Below, one piece after another: positions 15,175 through 23,691 of a stretch of 64,000 nucleotides of DNA. Source of the stretch: Hymenobacter psoromatis (GTDB lineage: Bacteria; Bacteroidota; Bacteroidia; Cytophagales; Hymenobacteraceae); assembly GCF_020012125.1 (NCBI RefSeq), contig NZ_JAIFAG010000001.1, forward strand, positions 1,054,001 through 1,118,000, written 5' to 3'. The position numbers and the translations under genes were made by a program. How positions within the stretch are numbered: the first letter of the stretch is position 1; every line of letters starts with the position of its first letter. The notes beneath the pieces are model-generated. The model did not search any database, was not told the DNA's origin, and saw only the letters and a program-made list of their open reading frames with translations.

Positions 15175-16329
15175 CTAGGCAAACTCCCCAGCCAAGGCAC
15201 TTCGCTGCCCAATTTCACTCTCCTCCCCAACCGGCGCGGGGTAGTCCAGCACCCGCACGCCGCCAAAATAGAAGCAGGCATCGCGCGTGCTGAGGTGGGC
15301 TGAGGTGGCGGCCAGCAGCGGCACAGCGGCCGTGTGCAAGGGAGCCTGGGCTTGCAGCAGGTTCCAGAACACGGCGCGCAGGGGCCGGGCCGGGGCCGGG
15401 CGGGCCGCCAGCGCCGCGCTCACCCGCGCAAACTCGGCGGGGCTCACGTATTCAAAAATATTGGATAAGCTTGCCTTACTCACGCTTTGCCCCGCCGCCG
15501 ACAGCAGAAACTCCGTGGCCTCGCCCGTGCGCAGCCGCAGCCGGGGCAGGCGGGCGCGCAGGGTGGCGTGGCGGGCCGCCTGGTAGCAGGGGGGTAGGAG
15601 GTATTCGGGCAGGCCCTCGGGGCCGAAGAAAAAGAAACGCAGGAAGAAATTATCACGGGCCAATTGCCGGCCCAGGTGGTGCCGCAGCCGCTCGTAGAAG
15701 GTGGCCCCGCCCGCGTCGGCGGCGTAGCGAAACAGGCGCGGGTCGCGCCCCCGGCTCAAATTAGCCGCGTCGAAATAAGCAATAAATGCTCGCCGAAACG
15801 CCGGCTGGTCCAGCTCACCCGCGAAGTATGCCTGCTGCTGCCGAATTGATTCACAGGCCAGTAGGCCGCGCAGGCGGTGCTGCCACTCGGCCGGCAGGCT
15901 GGGCACGAAGCTTGTGACGTAGCCTTCGAGCTGCCCGGCCAGCAGCAGGCCGCGCGGGTGCTGGCGCAGGCACTCGGCCAGCGTTGCGGCCTCGGCGGGG
16001 GGTAGGGTAGTTTGCAGCGCCGCCCCAGAGACGGCCACGGTGGCTGGTCCATCCAGGCCCAGCAGGCCGCGCAGTACGGCCGGCGGGTGGTGGGCAATGG
16101 CGTGCAGCTTGAGGCGCAGCAGGTGGTTTTGCACCGGGTTCAGGTCGATGGCCGTGACGCGCGCCGGGCCGGCTAGCAGCGCATTAAGCGCGTTGCAGCC
16201 CGCCGAGGTGATGATGAGCGCGTGGTCGTCGGGCTGCAAATCGAGGGCCGCGTACAGTGTCGCGGTGCCTTCCCACACCAGGCCGTAGCGCAGGCGGTCG
16301 AGCGGAATCTGGGCAAATTCGGAGTGCAT
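15175..16329 (-). CDS. DUF3419 / BtaA-like S-adenosylmethionine aminocarboxypropyl transferase
   Basis: BtaA transfers the 3-amino-3-carboxypropyl group of S-adenosylmethionine to diacylglycerol, the first step of betaine-lipid synthesis. The 384 aa show the family pattern: an N-terminal DRLRYGLVWEGTATLY, then a methyltransferase-type nucleotide fold with ALIITSAGCNALNALL and the acidic strand VTAIDLNPVQNHLL. A middle region with FFLRFFFFGPEGLPEYLL follows, and a C-terminal SNIFEYVSPAEFARV. No BtaB-like N-methyltransferase is adjacent, so a trimethylated betaine lipid is not the obvious product. The gene is leftward between the acyl-adenylate ligase and the APH-like kinase, probably in one operon. 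Confidence 0.8.
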   Translation of the reverse strand: MHSEFAQIPLDRLRYGLVWEGTATLYAALDLQPDDHALIITSAGCNALNALLAGPARVTAIDLNPVQNHLLRLKLHAIAHHPPAVLRGLLGLDGPATVAVSGAALQTTLPPAEAATLAECLRQHPRGLLLAGQLEGYVTSFVPSLPAEWQHRLRGLLACESIRQQQAYFAGELDQPAFRRAFIAYFDAANLSRGRDPRLFRYAADAGGATFYERLRHHLGRQLARDNFFLRFFFFGPEGLPEYLLPPCYQAARHATLRARLPRLRLRTGEATEFLLSAAGQSVSKASLSNIFEYVSPAEFARVSAALAARPAPARPLRAVFWNLLQAQAPLHTAAVPLLAATSAHLSTRDACFYFGGVRVLDYPAPVGEESEIGQRSALAGEFA

Positions 16330-16397
16330 AGCGGGGGAGGGAAATGGTGGGGAGGTAAGTCTGATGCAAATCGGTTACAATGACAAATGATTAAAAA

Positions 16398-17888
16398 TCA
16401 ACCCAGTAAATCGTAGCGAATCTTAGAAAAATGCCGGCCATCTACTGGTAGCCTGGGGCGGTAGCGCACCGGCCCCAGCAGACCCTCGCCAAAGGCCGCG
16501 GCCACGGCGGCGCGCACATCGGCAACTGGCCGGCTACCCACCACGAATAGCTCGAATTGCCCGCCGCCGGCCAGCGTGCGGGCCGCCACCTGGTCCACGC
16601 CCGGCAGCTGGCGCAGGTAGTGCTCCAGCTGGTAGTGGCCCACGCCGCGCACCAGGCCGGCCGCCCCGCGCCGCCCTACCAGCCACAGCTGGCCCGCCGT
16701 GTCGAAGTAGCCGTGGTCGCCGGTGGTCAGGTATTCGGGCGCACCAGCGGGCCGGGCCACGTGGGGGCCGGCCACCAGAATTTCGCCCGCCACGGTGGGC
16801 GCGGGGGCCGGCCCGCCCACTGGTGGGGGGGTAAGGGCGGGGGGCAGCCACACCGGCGCGGGCTGCCCCAACCGCACGCGCAGACCCGCCACGAGCGGCC
16901 CCACGCAGTAGCCCCGGCGCGGGTCGAGGGCCGCGCCGGCCACGCTCCGCACCGCGATGGGCTCGGCCTCGGAAGCTCCGTAGATGACGTGCAGCGTGGC
17001 CCCCGGAAACCAGGGCCGCAGGGCGGCCAGCAGCTGCTCGGGCACCGGCGAGCCGCCCACGCCCAGCGCCCGCACCGCTGGGAAAGTAGCCGGCTGCCGG
17101 CGTAATTCTTCCAGCAAAGTATTGAAATAAAAGACGTTGCCGGTAAGCGTTTGCACCTGCTCGGCGGCCAGCTGGGCCAGCACGCGGCCGGGAACCAGCC
17201 GTGCCAGGCCGCCTGCCAGGTCGGGTACCACGCTGAGTGCGCCCACCGCCAAGTTGTGCAAAATAACGTTGGAAAACAGCGGAAAATCGCGCTGCCCTGC
17301 CCACGGTGGAAACTGCCGCCGCAACGCCTCGTGCTGCTGCTGCAACACCGCGTGGCTGCGCCGCACCGCCGTGGGCCGCCCCGAAGCCGACCCCGAGCTA
17401 TGCGATACCAGCGCCGGCTGGCCCAGCGGCACCGGCCGCAGCAAGGGGGTAGGGACAGAAAATTCGCCTGCGGTGGGCGTGGCAGCCACGCAGCGGTAGC
17501 CCAGCAGGCGGCCCGGCCCGGCCAGCCAGCGCCGGGCACCCGGCGTAGTGGCCACGTGCCCGATGCGCTCGGTGCGCAGCAGCGCCAGCAACTGGCGAGC
17601 GGTGGCCCCGGCGGGGGGTAGCACCGGCACCGCGCCCAGGCCCAATACTGCCAGCAGGGCCGCCACTAGCTCGGGGCTGCCGGGCTGGGCCAGCAGCACG
17701 GGCGCGCCGGGGGGTAGGGGGCCGGCGCGCTCCAGGGCCAGCTGCCAGGCGTGCACCCGGCCCAGCAGCTCGGCCCCGCTCAGGGTGGTGGCCGAGGCAC
17801 CAGGGCGCGGGTCGGGCCAGCGCAGCACCGGGCGCGCCGGGTGGGCCAGCAGGCTCGAAAACAGGCGCTCGGCGAAGTTGGGGTGCAT
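16398..17888 (-). CDS. AMP-dependent acyl/aryl ligase (ANL superfamily)
   Basis: An adenylate-forming enzyme, 496 aa. The core motifs are readable: A3 as SHSSGSASGRPTAVRRSH, A5 as YGASEAEPI, A7 as TTGDHGYFD, A8 as GRRGAAGLVRGVGHYQLE, and a C-terminal lysine in DGRHFSKIRYDLL. It should activate a carboxylic acid with ATP and pass it to CoA, a carrier protein or an amine. No carrier-protein gene is visible nearby. The first gene of the leftward half of the cluster, it has a CACCTTTG box at 17939-17946 (minus strand) about 50 bases upstream. Its acid substrate is unknown; a fatty or isoprenoid acid would fit the membrane-lipid context. Confidence 0.8.
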   Translation of the reverse strand: MHPNFAERLFSSLLAHPARPVLRWPDPRPGASATTLSGAELLGRVHAWQLALERAGPLPPGAPVLLAQPGSPELVAALLAVLGLGAVPVLPPAGATARQLLALLRTERIGHVATTPGARRWLAGPGRLLGYRCVAATPTAGEFSVPTPLLRPVPLGQPALVSHSSGSASGRPTAVRRSHAVLQQQHEALRRQFPPWAGQRDFPLFSNVILHNLAVGALSVVPDLAGGLARLVPGRVLAQLAAEQVQTLTGNVFYFNTLLEELRRQPATFPAVRALGVGGSPVPEQLLAALRPWFPGATLHVIYGASEAEPIAVRSVAGAALDPRRGYCVGPLVAGLRVRLGQPAPVWLPPALTPPPVGGPAPAPTVAGEILVAGPHVARPAGAPEYLTTGDHGYFDTAGQLWLVGRRGAAGLVRGVGHYQLEHYLRQLPGVDQVAARTLAGGGQFELFVVGSRPVADVRAAVAAAFGEGLLGPVRYRPRLPVDGRHFSKIRYDLLG

Positions 17889-18255
17889 GGCGAGGGGCTA
17901 CCAAACCCGGCCGCGACCGGCGCGGTGGGGAGGTAGCCCAAAGGTGCGCGCCTGCCTTACCGGAAAGCTAGTCGATAGTTGTCCGCCTCAGACTTTACAA
18001 GGCGCTACCCCGCCTACCCTGGGCCATGTGAACAAGGCGGGCCGAGTAATTCATGTCTTTTTATTAAAAATCTATTAATAAATGACTTATCCTAAAAAAT
18101 ACCCTGTTCTCAGTCAATTTAGGCTACCGCCATAAGCCGCAAAGAGACACCGCTGAATCAGACTTTAGAAATACCTTAAAGCTGACCAAAAAATGAAGAT
18201 AAACCGCAGCTGGCTCGCTGAAATCCCGCCTACCCCCCTTCCTAAACTAAGCGGC
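17889..18255. other. Intergenic region with probable promoter, otherwise empty
   Basis: These 367 bases hold no convincing gene. The left end has the CACCTTTG -7-like box (17939-17946, minus strand) for the ligase gene. The middle, about 18045-18115, is strikingly AT-rich compared with its surroundings. I see no hairpin or RNA gene. Confidence 0.5.
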
Positions 18256-18606
18256 CTAGCTCGCGCGCTCCACGGCGGTGAGCAGCTGGTCGATATCGGC
18301 GGCCAGGCGCTCGATTTTTTCCAGGCCGGTGCGAGCCTGCTCCAGCTCGCCGCGCTGGTACTGGCGCACCAGCGCCTGGCTCACCTCCAGCATCTGGCGG
18401 ATGAGGCGCTCGATGCCCGCGATTTCGGGCCGGTGGCCGTACTGGGGCCGCAGCACCGCATTCAGCCACTGGCCCAGGGGGTTGGCCTGCATGGTAAACA
18501 GGCTGGGCTCGGCCTCCCGCACGCCGTAGAGCACCGAGCGCAAGCGCGACTTAAACAGCACCTGCTTCACGCGGGCCTGCTGAAAGTCGAGGGCGGTAAG
18601 CTCCAT
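18256..18606 (-). CDS. CZB-like domain protein with zinc ligands replaced
   Basis: The 116-aa protein from the ATG at 18606 aligns by eye with the chemoreceptor zinc-binding (CZB) fold: VLFKSRLRSVLYG matches the first helix, NPLGQWL matches the CxLGkW motif, and YGHRPEIAGIERLIRQML matches the third helix. The four zinc ligands appear as Gln15, Asn42, Ile69 and Leu73, where the family has His, Cys, His and His. If the alignment holds, this is a CZB fold that no longer binds zinc. It sits directly downstream of a PAS-only protein on the same strand and may be its output or partner. An ATG further upstream (18660) is possible. Confidence 0.55.
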   Translation of the reverse strand: MELTALDFQQARVKQVLFKSRLRSVLYGVREAEPSLFTMQANPLGQWLNAVLRPQYGHRPEIAGIERLIRQMLEVSQALVRQYQRGELEQARTGLEKIERLAADIDQLLTAVERAS

Positions 18607-18669
18607 AAATGGCGGGAAGAAGGAAGGATAAGTGCTAAAAGTATAGAATCCAGGTAGCACTAAGTTTAT

Positions 18670-18700
18670 GTAGCTGAAGTAGCTAAGCTGCTTCAGCTAC
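18670..18700. repeat. Hairpin between PAS and CZB-like genes
   Basis: Ten-base arms GTAGCTGAAG and CTTCAGCTAC flank an 11-base loop. It lies between the stop of the PAS gene and the start of the CZB-like gene. No T-run follows on the minus strand. Confidence 0.6.
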
Positions 18701-18815
18701 GAGAAAAGCGGCCTCGCGCACCGGTGCCGAAGGTAAAGCCAGGCCGCGGCGGGCTATCTACCCCGCGGCTCTGGCGGCGGCCCCTAAAAACCAGCTTATC
18801 GGCCAAAGGTTGCCG

Positions 18816-20099
18816 CTACTCCAGCAATTTGTGCGCCCGTACCTGTTCCGTCACGTCGAAGGCAAAAACCAGGATGCCGGCGGCCTGGCCCTGCTCGCTG
18901 AAGCGCTGGTAGGTGAAGGTGAAGTACGCCGGGCGCGCGGCGGCGTCCGGCCCCGCGGGCAGCTCCACCGGCTGCTCGCTGGCAGTGTAGGTTTCGCCCG
19001 AAGTATACACCTGGTCGAGCAGCTGTCCGAAGCCTTGGGCGGCTATTTCGGGCAGCGCTTCGGCGAGTGAGCGGCCCAGCAGCTGGCGGCCGAAGTAGAG
19101 CGCCTGGCAGGCGGCGTTCACGAACTCGAAGCGGTGCTCGGCCCCGCGCAGAATGCAGATGGGAGCCGGGGCCTGCATAAACAAGCCTTGGTAGGTAATG
19201 CGCTGACTTTCTGCTAATTGGTAACTCTGGTAGGCTTGCTCCGAGAGCACGGCCTGCTGCTCGTTGGCCTCCAGAATTTCCTGCACCAGCAGCTTCTGGT
19301 CGTGGATGTCGGTGGCCCCGCCCACCCACAGGCTTATTTGGCCGTCGGCGTCGCGGCGGGGGTGCGCGCGCGACAGTATCCAGCGGTACTGGCCGTCGTG
19401 GCGGCGCAGGCGGTACTCGACCTGGTAAGGCGTACCCGCCACCACGGCCTGCGCCCACTGGGTGCGCACGCGCTCGCGGTCGTCGGGGTGCAGGTCGGCC
19501 AGCCACTGCTCGCCCTGCTCGTCGGCCAGCGCCTTGCCCGTGTACTCCAGCCAGCGCGGGTTGAAGTAATCGCGCTGGCCCGCGGCGGTAGCGGTCCAGA
19601 CGAATACGGGTAAGCTACTAAGCATAAACTGGGTGCGCTCCTGCTCATCGGCCAGCTTGCGCTGCGTTTCGGCGGCGGCCAGGGCGGTGCGCCGCTGCTC
19701 AGTCACGTTCTGGGTGCGCTGCAAGATGTAGCGCAGCTGGCCATCGGTCCCCAGCACGGGGTAGTGCGTGGCCTGCCAGTAAAACTCTTCCAAGCCCCCG
19801 CCCTGCTCAGCGGGACGCGCCAGGTCGTAGCGAATGAGTGGCATGGTGTGCGGCTCCAGGTAGCGCCGCACGTGCGCGTGCGACTCCCGAATCTGGGCCG
19901 CCCCGCTCTCGCTGCTGGCTGGGTAAGCCTCAAAAAACGGCTTGCCCACGGCCTCCTCCCGGCTCTTGAGCGACACGGCCACGTGGCTGTCGGTATTATC
20001 CAGAATAGTCGCCTCCTCGTTGGGCGCGATGAGCAGAAAATTCTCGGGTAGCGCGCGAAAAACCTGTTGATAATCGAGGGCAGGGGTAGGGGTAAGCAT
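18816..20099 (-). CDS. Multi-PAS sensor protein without kinase domain
   Basis: 427 aa from the ATG at 20099, with three PAS/PAC modules: about residues 10-135, 155-275 and 300-425. The middle one is the clearest PAS_3 type, with FNPRWLEYTGKALADEQGEQ, HPDDRERVRTQW and YRWILSRAHPRRDADG. Short helical linkers such as LAAAETQRKLADEQERTQ separate them. The protein ends within the third PAS (VFAFDVTEQVRAHKLLE), so it has no histidine kinase, GGDEF or other output. It probably passes a redox or ligand signal by protein contact; the neighbouring CZB-like protein is a candidate partner. A TATTTTTG -7 box lies 21 bases upstream. Confidence 0.85.
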   Translation of the reverse strand: MLTPTPALDYQQVFRALPENFLLIAPNEEATILDNTDSHVAVSLKSREEAVGKPFFEAYPASSESGAAQIRESHAHVRRYLEPHTMPLIRYDLARPAEQGGGLEEFYWQATHYPVLGTDGQLRYILQRTQNVTEQRRTALAAAETQRKLADEQERTQFMLSSLPVFVWTATAAGQRDYFNPRWLEYTGKALADEQGEQWLADLHPDDRERVRTQWAQAVVAGTPYQVEYRLRRHDGQYRWILSRAHPRRDADGQISLWVGGATDIHDQKLLVQEILEANEQQAVLSEQAYQSYQLAESQRITYQGLFMQAPAPICILRGAEHRFEFVNAACQALYFGRQLLGRSLAEALPEIAAQGFGQLLDQVYTSGETYTASEQPVELPAGPDAAARPAYFTFTYQRFSEQGQAAGILVFAFDVTEQVRAHKLLE

Positions 20100-20120
20100 A
20101 AGGAAAAACCGTGGGCGAGG

Positions 20121-20128
20121 CAAAAATA
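20121..20128 (-). promoter_or_regulatory. -7 box for the PAS gene
   Basis: The minus strand reads TATTTTTG, an exact TAnnTTTG match, 21 bases upstream of the ATG at 20099. Confidence 0.55.
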
Positions 20129-20402
20129 AGCGCGAGCGCTGGCTAAACGGCTGGCTCCGCCCGCGGTTGCACCGTTTCGCCCAACCCGCCCGGCCAACGG
20201 CTCAGCGGCGGCTTTTGCAGTCTCGGGGTCTTATACTTGCCTATCCCTGGCCCTCTGCAAACTTCACGCCTTGCCACCTTGCTCAGTTTCGGCCTGGCCT
20301 TGGCTTTGGCCCAAGCGCCTACCCCCTGATTTTGGCTCAAGCCCCCATTTCAGCCGCTAACCGCCTGCGCGACACAGTGCTCAATACCTCTACGGCTCCT
20401 GG

Positions 20403-21536
20403 CTAGGCCAGCTTCCTTTTCAACCACCTGCGCACGGGCTCGTCGTAAAATCTGAGGCTGACGTAGGCGAGCCCGACGGCGGCCCCGAACGTGAGCACGG
20501 CCACCGGCCAGCCCTGCTGCCCAGATACGTTATGGGCGCTCACCCAGCCCGTGTAAATGTAGATGAGCGGGTAGTGCGTGATGTAGAGGGGGTAGGAAAT
20601 ATCGCCAAAAAACTTGCTCAGCCGCACGCCCCCGGCGCTGGCCAGGTGCCCGCTGGCCCCGAGCCACACCACCAGCGGGAAGAGGAAGATGATGCTGAGC
20701 GAGTCGTACAAGCCATTGGCCCACAGGTGCGTGGCCCCACCCACGCGCGGCCAGGCCAACACCAGCACGAGCAGCAGGCTGCACCAGCCAAAGGCATTTT
20801 TGACGTGGCCCAGCACCGCCACGCGCGACAGCAGCAGCCCCGCGAAAAACGGGTACAGCATCCGCGTGAAGCCAATGCGCAGCTGCGGCCCAGTGAGCGA
20901 CCAGCCGCCGATAACGTCGCCATTGGGGCTGGTTACGGCCAGGTGCACGAGGGCCGCTCCCGCCAGCAGCACCAGCCCCGCCAGCGCCACCTTGGGCAGC
21001 TTGCGCACGCCGAGCGCGTACAGCACGTTGGCGATATACTCGAAAAACAGCGACCAGCCCGGCCCGTCGAGCGGGTGCATCTCCTGCCAGCCCCGAATGT
21101 CGAGCGACACCGGCACCGGTAGCAGCGTGCACCCGATGAGCATGACCAGCAGCACTTTCCAGGCCGGCACTTCGGCAATGCCCGGCCACAGCGGCCCCGC
21201 CTGGAAGTAGAAGCCCAGGGCCCCGATAACCATGCCCAGCACCACCATCGGCTGGAGCCGGATGAGCCGGGCCCGGAAAAAGCCCTTTAGCGTGAGGCGG
21301 CCCCAGCGGTCGTCATAAGCATAGCCGATGACGAAGCCGGAGAGCAGAAAGAAGAAATCGACCGCCAGGTAGCCGTGGTTGATAACCTGGTCGAGGTGGC
21401 TGGTGGCGTGCGCCTCGCACAGGTGAAACGCCACCACCAGTAGCGCGGCCACGCCCCGCAGGCCATCCAGAATGGCATAGTGCGGCTTGGGGCCTAAAGT
21501 AGGGGGGTAGGGCTCGGAAAGCAGCTGGGCCTGCAT
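20403..21536 (-). CDS. Acyltransferase-3 family membrane protein (OafA/NodX-like)
   Basis: An integral membrane O-acyltransferase, 377 aa from the ATG at 21536, with about ten hydrophobic segments. The N-terminal LDGLRGVAALLVVAFHLCE contains the family's Arg and essential His. FFFLLSGFVIGYAYDDRW and FFRARLIRLQPM match the second conserved block. The C-terminus FGDISYPLYITHYPLIYIY is also typical. These enzymes acetylate or acylate surface polysaccharides or lipids. The frame continues open upstream but antisense to the gene at 21765, so the start at 21536 is preferred. A TATTTTTG box (21596-21603, minus) lies about 60 bases upstream. Confidence 0.92.
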   Translation of the reverse strand: MQAQLLSEPYPPTLGPKPHYAILDGLRGVAALLVVAFHLCEAHATSHLDQVINHGYLAVDFFFLLSGFVIGYAYDDRWGRLTLKGFFRARLIRLQPMVVLGMVIGALGFYFQAGPLWPGIAEVPAWKVLLVMLIGCTLLPVPVSLDIRGWQEMHPLDGPGWSLFFEYIANVLYALGVRKLPKVALAGLVLLAGAALVHLAVTSPNGDVIGGWSLTGPQLRIGFTRMLYPFFAGLLLSRVAVLGHVKNAFGWCSLLLVLVLAWPRVGGATHLWANGLYDSLSIIFLFPLVVWLGASGHLASAGGVRLSKFFGDISYPLYITHYPLIYIYTGWVSAHNVSGQQGWPVAVLTFGAAVGLAYVSLRFYDEPVRRWLKRKLA

Positions 21537-21595
21537 GAGGTAGGGCGAAAAAGGATGGGGCTGCCTGGCGGGCGTGGAAAGCCAGGCTGGCCGGA

Positions 21596-21603
21596 CAAAA
21601 ATA
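21596..21603 (-). promoter_or_regulatory. -7 box for the acyltransferase-3 gene
   Basis: The minus strand reads TATTTTTG, an exact TAnnTTTG match, about 60 bases from the ATG at 21536. This supports the shorter coding region. Confidence 0.55.
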
Positions 21604-21764
21604 TAGTTCAGGCCACCACCGGCCGCGCCAAATGGCTCCTCCGGCTTTGCGGACGCTTCGGAATCGGTTTCAGGCACTTCGGCCACTGGTGTTTTAGGGG
21701 GCGCGGGGCCGCCGCCACCTTTGACGCATTCTCCTTCACCAACCACCTTTCCCCTTTCTGAGTC

Positions 21765-22475
21765 ATGAAAAAGTCGTTGCTTACCCTCGCCTTCGCCGCC
21801 GGTAGCCTGGCCGCCCTGGCCCAAACCACGCCCGCCGCTGCCCCGGCTTCGTCCACCCCGGCCGTCGCCGCGGCCCCTACCCCCGCCGGCTACGCCGAGC
21901 AGCTGAGCACGGCCATCACGCAGGTGATGAGCACCAACGATGCGGCGACCCTGACCAGCCTGTGCGCCAAGCTGGAACGCCTGGCCGCCGCCGTGCCCAC
22001 CGACTGGCTGCCGCGCTATTACCAAGCCTACGCGCTGCTGATGCAGGCGCGGGGGGGCAAGGATGCCCAGCCGGATGCCCTGCTCGACCGCGCCGAGGCC
22101 GCACTCAAGCAGGCCCGCCAGCTGAACGGCGACGAGTCGGAGCTGCTGGCTTTGCAGGCATCCATTTACCAGGGCCGGCTGACGATTGACCCCATGCAGC
22201 GGGCCCAGGAATATTCGCCGCTGGTGATGGAAACCACTGCGCTGGCCGAAAGCCTCAACCCCGCCAACCCGCGCCCCTACCTCATCGAAGCCAACCAGCT
22301 CTACTACACGCCCGAAATGTACGGGGGCGGCACCGGCAAAGCCCGGCCGCTTTACGAAGCGGCGAAAGCCAAATTCGCGGCCTTCCATCCGGCCGGCCCG
22401 CTGGCCCCCAACTGGGGCGAAAGCTACCTGCTGACCCGGTTGAAAAGCTACGGCCCCGCCACGGCGGCCAAGTAA
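21765..22475 (+). CDS. Secreted helical-repeat protein
   Basis: 236 aa with signal peptide MKKSLLTLAFAAGSLAALAQ, an Ala/Pro-rich linker (residues about 22-40) and a helical TPR-like domain. The pattern DWLPRYYQAYALLMQA, RAEAALKQARQLNGDESELLALQA and NPANPRPYLIEANQLYY resembles TPR pairs. No catalytic motif is visible. It probably acts in the periplasm. A CACCTTTG box at 21716-21723 lies 41 bases before the start. Fifty bases downstream is a LytS-type kinase, so the secreted protein and the two-component system might be transcribed together. Confidence 0.85.
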   Translation: MKKSLLTLAFAAGSLAALAQTTPAAAPASSTPAVAAAPTPAGYAEQLSTAITQVMSTNDAATLTSLCAKLERLAAAVPTDWLPRYYQAYALLMQARGGKDAQPDALLDRAEAALKQARQLNGDESELLALQASIYQGRLTIDPMQRAQEYSPLVMETTALAESLNPANPRPYLIEANQLYYTPEMYGGGTGKARPLYEAAKAKFAAFHPAGPLAPNWGESYLLTRLKSYGPATAAK

Positions 22476-22525
22476 GAAGCCCCGAAGCTGCCCCGCCCTT
22501 CTCTGTACTTTTACCCGCCTCTCCC

Positions 22526-23671
22526 ATGCCCGCCACGCTTTCGCCACCCGCCGTGCTTTCTCCTACCCCCGCCGCTGCTTGCGAGCACCCCGACCGCTAC
22601 CGCCGGGGAGCCCTGGTGCCGGGCGGCAGCTCGCAGGTGCGGCTGCTGCTGCGGCAGGTGCGCTGGATAGTGCCGCTGTGCCTGCTCTTTGGCCTCACCA
22701 CCGAGCCCCGGCCCTGGCGGCACCCCGCCGACTATGCCATTTCGTGCGCTTACTCGCTGGCGTATTTTGTGGGCTTGTGGCTGGCCAATGGCCTCGCGGC
22801 CGATGTGCTGAACCGCTACGTGAGCTGGGGCGAGCGGCCCGTGCGCCGGCTGCTGCTCACGCTGGCGTTGTCGCTACTAGCCTCGCTGCTCATGACGGTG
22901 GCTATCACGGAGGGCTTCTCGGTGTTGCTCTGGCACCAGCCGCTGGGCTATGCCGTGCGCCAGAACGTGGCGGGGCAGTTGGTTTTGCCCCTGGTTATCA
23001 CGGTCTTTATCTCACTTTTTCTGCATTCGCGCTCGTTTTTGCTGGCCTGGCGTGAGGCCACCGTGCGGGCCGAACGCCTGGAAAAAGAATCGGCCGTAGC
23101 TCGGCTCGACTCCTTGCGCCGGCAGGTAGACCCGCACTTTCTTTTCAACTCGCTGAACGCCCTTACCAGCTTGGTAGAAGAAAACGACCCGGCCCGCGCC
23201 GTGCGCTTCATCCGCCAGCTCAGCAGCGTGTACCGCTACGTGCTCGACAGCCAGAGCCAGGAGCTGGTGCCGCTGGCGGAAGAACTGCAATTTGCCGAGG
23301 CCTACGTTTTCCTCCAAAAAACCCGTCTCGACGAAGCGCTGCAAGTCGAATTCACTCCTTCACCCCTTCACCCAGCTACCCAGTCACTCTACCTGCCGCC
23401 GCTGGCCTTGCAGCTACTGCTCGAAAATGCCCTCAAGCACAACACTGCCTACCAGACCGACCCGCTGCGCCTGCGCGTGACCGTGGATGCCGCCGCCGCG
23501 ACCCTCACCGTGCGCAACACCCTGCGGCCCCGCCGCCTACCCGCCAATGAAGCTTCGGGCCGCGGCCTGGCCAACCTGCGCGCGCGCTACGGCTTCCTCA
23601 CCAGCCGGCCGGTGGTGGCCGGGCCGGTGGGCGAGGAGTTCGTGGTTACTTTGCCGCTGCTGGCGTTGTAG
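22526..23671 (+). CDS. LytS/YehU-type sensor histidine kinase
   Basis: 381 aa with four transmembrane segments (about residues 45-175), a short coiled coil, then the His_kinase domain: DSLRRQVDPHFLFNSLNAL contains the phospho-accepting His. LQLLLENALKHN is the N box, and ASGRGLANLRARYGF is the G-box region of the ATPase. There is no large extracellular sensor domain, so it may sense a membrane signal. It forms a two-component pair with the LytTR regulator at 24226, with one small gene between. A TACTTTTA box at 22506-22513 is a weak promoter candidate. Confidence 0.93.
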   Translation: MPATLSPPAVLSPTPAAACEHPDRYRRGALVPGGSSQVRLLLRQVRWIVPLCLLFGLTTEPRPWRHPADYAISCAYSLAYFVGLWLANGLAADVLNRYVSWGERPVRRLLLTLALSLLASLLMTVAITEGFSVLLWHQPLGYAVRQNVAGQLVLPLVITVFISLFLHSRSFLLAWREATVRAERLEKESAVARLDSLRRQVDPHFLFNSLNALTSLVEENDPARAVRFIRQLSSVYRYVLDSQSQELVPLAEELQFAEAYVFLQKTRLDEALQVEFTPSPLHPATQSLYLPPLALQLLLENALKHNTAYQTDPLRLRVTVDAAAATLTVRNTLRPRRLPANEASGRGLANLRARYGFLTSRPVVAGPVGEEFVVTLPLLAL

Positions 23672-23691
23672 GCGCGGGGCTGGCTTGCTAC

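Noticed and set aside
13953..15281. Extended N-terminus for the APH-like kinase beginning at 15281
   Set aside because: The added 64 codons run through the short palindrome and into the BtaA-like gene and have no kinase homology.
20403..22547. A 714-codon open frame covering the acyltransferase gene and beyond
   Set aside because: The upstream 337 codons are antisense to the secreted protein at 21765-22475 and show a Gly/Arg-rich composition with no domain. The -7 box at 21596 supports the start at 21536.
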